Position numbers and translations under genes: made by a program
In this document: positions 63,971 to 64,000 of the stretch, piece by piece
Layout: each line of letters begins with the position of its first letter
How positions within the stretch are numbered: the stretch's first letter is position 1
Assembly (NCBI RefSeq): GCF_006716115.1
Contig: NZ_VFOO01000001.1
Location: 372,001-436,000 of the forward strand
Reading direction: 5' to 3'
Length of the DNA: 64,000 nt
Source of the DNA: Subtercola boreus
GTDB taxonomy: Bacteria > Actinomycetota > Actinomycetes > Actinomycetales > Microbacteriaceae
Notes under the pieces: generated by a model
Database searches by the model: none
The model's input: the letters and a program-made list of their open reading frames with translations, nothing else
What the model was told of the DNA's origin: nothing

Positions 63971-64000
63971 ATGTTCCGCCGCGCCAGTCCCGTATTCGTA
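63971..64000 (+). CDS. Start of a gene cut by the window edge
   Basis: An ATG with GGAG seven bases upstream opens MFRRASPVFV and runs off the window. The basic-then-hydrophobic start would suit a signal peptide. Nothing more can be said. Confidence 0.5.
   Translation, partial: MFRRASPVFV

Overview
This window is a contiguous stretch of a high-GC Gram-positive chromosome. The gene set points to the family Microbacteriaceae (Actinomycetota): a fused ispDF, CarD, a SepX/GlpR divisome protein, DUF3027, DUF3263 and DUF4032 proteins, an XPB-type helicase paired with a helicase C-terminal-domain protein, SenX3/RegX3/PhoU, an MsiK-like ATPase, and a helicase-like protein with a C-terminal nuclease-fold tail of the type named after Microbacterium testaceum. 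The genus cannot be fixed from what is visible. GTG and TTG starts are frequent. Many genes have a TANNNT hexamer 6-8 bases before the start codon, so they are probably read as leaderless mRNAs; I used this pattern to choose several starts.

Layout. 0-5.3 kb: end of a FUSC-type membrane protein, a methyltransferase, gpmA, and the phosphate-response set phoU / senX3-regX3. 5.3-10.4 kb: a lipoprotein, carD, ispDF, cysS-rlmB. 10.4-15 kb: a DUF4032 kinase-like protein, an MsiK-like ATPase, a membrane-anchored DsbA-like protein, tRNA-Thr and a lipoprotein. 15-19.4 kb: a PPOX/methyltransferase pair, then a 583-residue retron-like reverse transcriptase (RT), then a fatty-acid desaturase. 19.4-25.3 kb: msrB with a nitroreductase, two GNAT-like genes, DUF3263 and LytR_C genes, a cold-shock gene and groEL with two CIRCE-type elements. 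25.3-34.8 kb: a two-component system, the XPB helicase operon, a cold-shock/DUF3027 pair, serC and a DtxR-family repressor.

34.8-41.1 kb is a cell-wall island of four secreted proteins. Two N-terminal modules are each joined to two C-terminal modules (an NlpC/P60 peptidase or a domain resembling LAS-fold peptidases), giving all four combinations. It carries a structured 5' leader, a nine-unit 9-bp repeat array in a promoter region, and a candidate small RNA. 41.2-43 kb is a small accessory patch beside tRNA-Arg: an orphan HipB-like antitoxin with a hipA stub, and a Fic protein under a perfect 15-bp-arm palindrome. 43-53 kb holds small membrane proteins, a tandem-repeat acidic protein, a JmjC-like oxygenase, a sucrase/ferredoxin-like protein, a NUDIX-NYN fusion and a 1257-residue helicase-like protein that has lost its ATPase residues. 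53-64 kb: mscL, an FmdB protein, 5-FTHF cyclo-ligase, galU, an acetyltransferase, sepX/glpR, tRNA-Ala, a DUF4214 surface protein, an M1 peptidase, an alpha/beta hydrolase and an MTHFR-like protein.

The best candidates for something undescribed are the RT gene, which has no visible msr/msd partner, the modular cell-wall island with its regulatory DNA, the ATPase-dead helicase homologue, and a palindrome family shared by three convergent gene junctions.
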